Below, one piece after another: positions 32,010 to 35,159 of a stretch of DNA of 35,159 nucleotides (position 1 is its first letter; the number at the start of each line of letters is the position of its first letter). The notes under the pieces are model-generated. The model made no database searches. It was not told the origin of the DNA and was given only the letters and a program-made list of their open reading frames with translations. Position numbers and translations under genes: made by a program. This stretch comes from Treponema denticola (GTDB lineage: Bacteria > Spirochaetota > Spirochaetia > Treponematales > Breznakiellaceae). The stretch lies in contig DYPP01000002.1 of assembly GCA_020719845.1 (NCBI GenBank), forward strand, positions 1 to 35,159. Direction: 5' to 3'.

Positions 32010-33248
32010 TCAATCCAGGGCGGTCCGGATGGCCGCGGCGGCCCCGCTCAGGTCCTGCTCCACCGCCGCCCGGGCGGCGGACAGCGCCGACTGGATCGCC
32101 GCCTCGCCGGTGCCGCCCTGCCCGCGCGCGGCCAGGGCGGGCCGGGTCAGCGCGGCGGAACCGTCGCTGCGCAGGATGCGCACCTGGGCTCGGGCGTTGG
32201 ACGTGAAAATATTGTAGGTTTTACCCTGCACGACCATCTGCCGGGGTTCATCGAACTCGACCACCGCCAGCACCAGGTAGGAAGCCGACTGGCCCGAACC
32301 GAGGGCCAACGCCCGGGAAATGGCCTGGGCATCGCCCTGCAGGGCGGCGTTGAACAGGGGCGGGTCCAGCACCGCTTCGGTGGGCAGCAGGTCCAGACCG
32401 GTAGCCGCCAGACCGCGCAGGACCGCGTCCGCCAAGCCCATCCGGGTACCGTCGGCAGCGGAGTTCCCCGTCGTGCTCCGTTCCAGCGCAAAAACCCGGG
32501 CGGTTCTTCCCGGCAGGATGTACGAAAAATCCCGGAACACTTCGGGAAAGGCCCGGCTTTTGCCCCGGTTGGCGACCACCAGCATGGCCCGGATGACCAC
32601 CGGGCGGTCGGTGCGGGCCACCTTGCGCACCACCGCCGAGGCCAGGCCATACCCGTCGGTGATGCCCTGATTGGCCACTTCGCCGATGCCGTCGACAAAG
32701 GCAAAGCGGATCGGCGCGTCCGCCACCACCGACTTGCCGTAGTCGTAGTTGGCCACCAAGCGCACCGTGGGCATCAAGCCCGTGCCCTTGGCCAGATCCC
32801 GCACGCTGCCGGCCTTCTGCGTGCCGCCGGAAAGCCAGTCGTCCCCGGGTTCAAGGGTCAGCCGGGCGCCGATGGCGGTCATGTCCCCGTCGGCCCGGCG
32901 GACCAGCTCGGCCCGCTCGGCCTGTCGCTGCGCCTCGGCTTCCGCCGGGGCTTCCTCGTCCAGAGCCAGCACGGCCACCAGGTGCCGCAGCGCCTCTACC
33001 GGGTGGTTGGTGTCGAAGGCGGCTTGGGCGGCGGCCATGAGCTCGCGCATGGTTCTCAGCGCATCCACCGTCCCGGCGGGGCCGGTTTGGTCGCCGGAAG
33101 CGGAAACGTCGGCCCCCGGATCCGGCGCGGCGGCGTTCAGGGCGGGCGCGCCGGACTCCGGCGGCGCCGCGTCGACGGGCGCGCTTACGCAGGAAGAAAA
33201 CAACACTACGAGCAGAGCCGTGCCGGCAATACAGGCCGAAGGTTTCAT
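32010..33248 (-). CDS. Lipoprotein of unknown function
   Basis: A 412-residue exported protein. The ATG at 33248 is used because GGAGTG lies nine bases before it and the signal peptide then ends in a lipobox-like FSSC (Cys20). A low-complexity Ala/Pro/Gly linker (about 22-65) leads to a helical segment rich in Ala, Glu and Arg (70-125) and a mixed alpha/beta domain. The last 150 residues include SYLVLAVVEFDEPRQMVVQG and end in an Ala-rich helix, a pattern seen in LPP20- or CsgG-like envelope lipoproteins, but the match is weak. It begins six bases after the stop of a second lipoprotein gene; the two are probably co-transcribed. Confidence 0.75.
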   Translation of the reverse strand: MKPSACIAGTALLVVLFSSCVSAPVDAAPPESGAPALNAAAPDPGADVSASGDQTGPAGTVDALRTMRELMAAAQAAFDTNHPVEALRHLVAVLALDEEAPAEAEAQRQAERAELVRRADGDMTAIGARLTLEPGDDWLSGGTQKAGSVRDLAKGTGLMPTVRLVANYDYGKSVVADAPIRFAFVDGIGEVANQGITDGYGLASAVVRKVARTDRPVVIRAMLVVANRGKSRAFPEVFRDFSYILPGRTARVFALERSTTGNSAADGTRMGLADAVLRGLAATGLDLLPTEAVLDPPLFNAALQGDAQAISRALALGSGQSASYLVLAVVEFDEPRQMVVQGKTYNIFTSNARAQVRILRSDGSAALTRPALAARGQGGTGEAAIQSALSAARAAVEQDLSGAAAAIRTALD

Positions 33249-33253
33249 GGCGG

Positions 33254-33919
33254 TCACTCCTTCCACGTCAGGTTGAGGACTATCGGATCTTTGGCGTTCA
33301 ATATATCCGCAATGGGCGCTTGGTAGCGGGCGACGCGCTGCGCCACCGTCGCCGTGCCCACCGTCGCCGGGATGGCCTTGCCCGTCGCATCGGTCATGCC
33401 GAACCCCGGATTTCCCGGGACCTGGATGCGCAGATCCAGATCATAGCCGGAAAAAACCGAATCGACGAGTTTTTGCAGATCCGGATCCAGGGGGCCGCCG
33501 CCTTCGGAAAAGCGCAGCGTCAGCACCCGGTTGCCGTCGACGGAAGCCAGGGTAGCCGCCCGACCGGTGGCGTCCAGAAACGCGCCGAGGGTCTCCAGAC
33601 TAGTAAAAGCGAAGGAGGCTTTGACGGTGATGTCCTTTTCATCCTGGGTGGAAGCGAAGGAAGTCAGCGTCAGGCCCGGTACGCGGCCGACAGTCCGTTC
33701 CAGGTCGGACCGGCCGACGGGCAGGGGAAGCAGGTTCTCGTTGCCGTCCAGCTTGCCCATTCCTTCCACCAGGCGGGAGATGCGGTATTCCAGCACGATC
33801 GTTCCCGAACCGTCGGCGCGGATATCGATATCCGACCGGATGCCGACGCAGGAAGCGGCCAGCAGGGCCAGGGAACCAAAAAACAGGACGCGGGATGCAA
33901 AACGATTCTGCCGGATCAT
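33254..33919 (-). CDS. Lipoprotein of unknown function
   Basis: A 221-residue lipoprotein with the signal peptide and lipobox LAASC (lipid-modified Cys24). The mature part opens with DIDIRADGSGTIVLEYRISR, a beta-hairpin pattern seen in many spirochaetal and actinobacterial lipoproteins. The rest alternates strands and helices and ends VLNLTWKE. AAGGAG six bases before the ATG at 33919 favours it over the TTG one codon earlier. It is the first of a two-lipoprotein operon. No enzymatic motif is visible. Confidence 0.77.
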   Translation of the reverse strand: MIRQNRFASRVLFFGSLALLAASCVGIRSDIDIRADGSGTIVLEYRISRLVEGMGKLDGNENLLPLPVGRSDLERTVGRVPGLTLTSFASTQDEKDITVKASFAFTSLETLGAFLDATGRAATLASVDGNRVLTLRFSEGGGPLDPDLQKLVDSVFSGYDLDLRIQVPGNPGFGMTDATGKAIPATVGTATVAQRVARYQAPIADILNAKDPIVLNLTWKE

Positions 33920-33953
33920 CAACTACTCCTTGGTTTCCGAACCCGCCGGGCTC

Positions 33954-34241
33954 CTAGAACTCTTCCGAATGAATCTGTACGTCCTGGATGCGGACGGGAA
34001 CTTCCTTTTCGATCATCGTGAACGCCTTGTTCAGCACCGTCTCGCCGAAAGCCCGGGAATTGGAGACCAGGGCGGCGCCGATCTGGGCAAAGGAAAGGGA
34101 ATCGTTCAAATCCACCTCCGCGGCGCTGAGGTGAAACCGGCGCTGCAGTTTTTCTTTGACCGAGCGGACGATACGCCGCTTATCCTTGAGGCTGCCCGCC
34201 TCGGGAATCTCGAAAATCATCTGGATCAGGGAAACAACCAT
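33954..34241 (-). CDS. DUF503 / YlxP-like protein
   Basis: A 95-residue protein of the DUF503 (YlxP) family. It has the typical opening VVSLIQMIFEIPEAGSLKDK followed by RRIVRSVKEKLQRRFHLSAA, then the NDSLSFAQIGAALVSNS segment. Family members are small alpha/beta proteins often found near infB and rbfA and thought to help ribosome assembly. Here it stands alone, 34 bp upstream of the lipoprotein pair. ATG 34241 is preferred over the longer frame starting at 34319 because the family begins at this position; the ribosome binding site is weak (ggcgg). Confidence 0.87.
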   Translation of the reverse strand: MVVSLIQMIFEIPEAGSLKDKRRIVRSVKEKLQRRFHLSAAEVDLNDSLSFAQIGAALVSNSRAFGETVLNKAFTMIEKEVPVRIQDVQIHSEEF

Positions 34242-34321
34242 CGTTACCGCCGTTCTGGTGCCGAATTCTTCGGTCTGACTGGACGCGACCGGCTCCCGAC
34301 GGGATATACTATACACCATCT

Positions 34322-35159
34322 ATGCGTATTTTGCGAAGACCGCCGCCCGCTTTAGCGGCGGTCCTGCTGTTGGCTTTGGGCCTGATTCCGGGAATTCCCG
34401 CCCAGACCACGGACACTTCCCCGGCGATTCCCGCTTTGCAGGCTGTCGAAGCCCAGCCCGAACTGTTCACCACCGAATTGTCGGATACGGAAGTTTCGCT
34501 TTCCGTGATCGGTTCCTGGAAGGGCACGCTCACCGGCAGCTGGGGCATCGCCCTGACCCCCCTGGGGGCGATGGTGGCGGCGGAAGAAACCCCGATCCTC
34601 TTTGTCCAGGAAACCGACCTTACCCTGTCGCTCTGGGTGCGGGAACGCTGGTTTCTGGAAACCAGCTTCCTGGACGATTACGCCCTCAATACCTACCGCG
34701 CCGGCTACCAGGGGGACGTAGACGATACCGTCCAGTACCTGGGGGTCGGCAATACGGGGCTCGATTTTCCGGTTTTCCCCTACCTGGACCTGGGCGGGGA
34801 CGCGCCCAACTCCTTCGGCGTCTACGGCCGCTTCGGCACCGGACCGCTTGCCCTGCACGCCCTGTTCCGCTACGACGCGGCGGTGCGGGAAGAAAAGACC
34901 TTTCAGGGCGACCGGGAGCGGACCCAGTCGGACCTGGCGGCCGACGCTTTTCTGCGCGGCCGGTCCTTCGTGCTGCCCGACGCCGCCCTGGACACGGCAC
35001 CGGTGGTCTACCTGGAAGACGAGGACGGCGACCTGACGGGCAGCGACGGACGGCGCTGGCGCCGCGCCGCAGCCGTCGAGTACGCCGCCGGCGCCGCCTA
35101 CGGCCTGGTCGAACTGGCTTCCGCGCCGACCGGCCGGGTGGCGGCGGCGTACGCCAAGG
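34322..35159 (+). CDS. Large exported protein, N-terminal part only (possible SprA/Sov-like)
   Basis: An open frame from ATG 34322 to the window edge (279 codons, no stop). Residues 1-27 form a signal peptide (hydrophobic core AAVLLLALGLIPGIPAQ). The rest is beta-rich with alternating hydrophobic and polar residues. The stretch from about residue 85 (LFVQETDLTLSLWVRERWFL) through VQYLGVGNTGLDFPVFPYL, SFGVYGRFGTGPLALHALFR and SDLAADAFLRGRSFVLPD recalls the repeated unit in the N-terminal half of SprA/Sov proteins of the type 9 secretion system (GN-x-GL/MPL, then SLFG-K...FG-L-LTA, then D-Y-RHFFL). That is pattern resemblance only. An outer-membrane or periplasmic protein is the safe call. The end is outside the window. 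Confidence 0.65.
   Translation, partial: MRILRRPPPALAAVLLLALGLIPGIPAQTTDTSPAIPALQAVEAQPELFTTELSDTEVSLSVIGSWKGTLTGSWGIALTPLGAMVAAEETPILFVQETDLTLSLWVRERWFLETSFLDDYALNTYRAGYQGDVDDTVQYLGVGNTGLDFPVFPYLDLGGDAPNSFGVYGRFGTGPLALHALFRYDAAVREEKTFQGDRERTQSDLAADAFLRGRSFVLPDAALDTAPVVYLEDEDGDLTGSDGRRWRRAAAVEYAAGAAYGLVELASAPTGRVAAAYAK

Overview
The window looks like a chromosomal segment of a high-GC spirochaete, most likely in the Treponema group. This rests on gene content, not on a database search. It carries paired flagellar rod genes (flgF, flgG and a rod-only flgJ), a membrane-anchored PilZ c-di-GMP receptor, a tlpA-ccdA pair, a TAXI-type TRAP transporter, and many membrane proteins and lipoproteins of unknown function. 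No rRNA, tRNA, CRISPR array, prophage or intact transposase was seen.

Layout. Positions 1-870 are decayed: two broken minus-strand gene fragments flank a hairpin-rich element. A small TfoX-domain gene and folC follow on the plus strand. From about 10.3 kb back to 2.7 kb runs a tightly overlapping eight-gene minus-strand operon (PilZ protein, HEAT-repeat protein, comEC-like, rsmA, yggS, a small membrane protein, rluD, a second RluA-type synthase) behind a near-consensus promoter. On the plus strand come a CPBP-family membrane protease, whose start looks frameshifted, and tlpA-ccdA, closed by a strong terminator. Then come flgF-flgG-flgJ (minus), an EamA exporter (plus), the three-gene TAXI-TRAP operon (minus) and metA (plus). 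A second minus operon covers 27.7-20.3 kb: lipoprotein, trmB, ligA, two paralogous membrane proteins and hrpB. The last part holds a small redox cassette (small ORF, glutaredoxin, ferredoxin-thioredoxin-reductase-like protein), a 388-residue unknown protein, a 666-residue membrane protein, two lipoproteins, a DUF503/YlxP gene, and the first 279 codons of a large exported protein cut by the window edge.

The most unusual structure is a set of short intergenic elements of about 110-155 bp. They have terminal inverted repeats and several internal hairpins. One family occurs twice with identical length (111 bp, 103 of 111 positions the same). Others lie at 279-431 and 28605-28742. At the ends next to gene 3' termini, the stop codon of the gene lies inside the element's terminal repeat. 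The partial gene at the right edge also deserves attention, because its pattern recalls the N-terminal repeats of SprA/Sov-type outer-membrane translocon proteins. That is a pattern judgement only.
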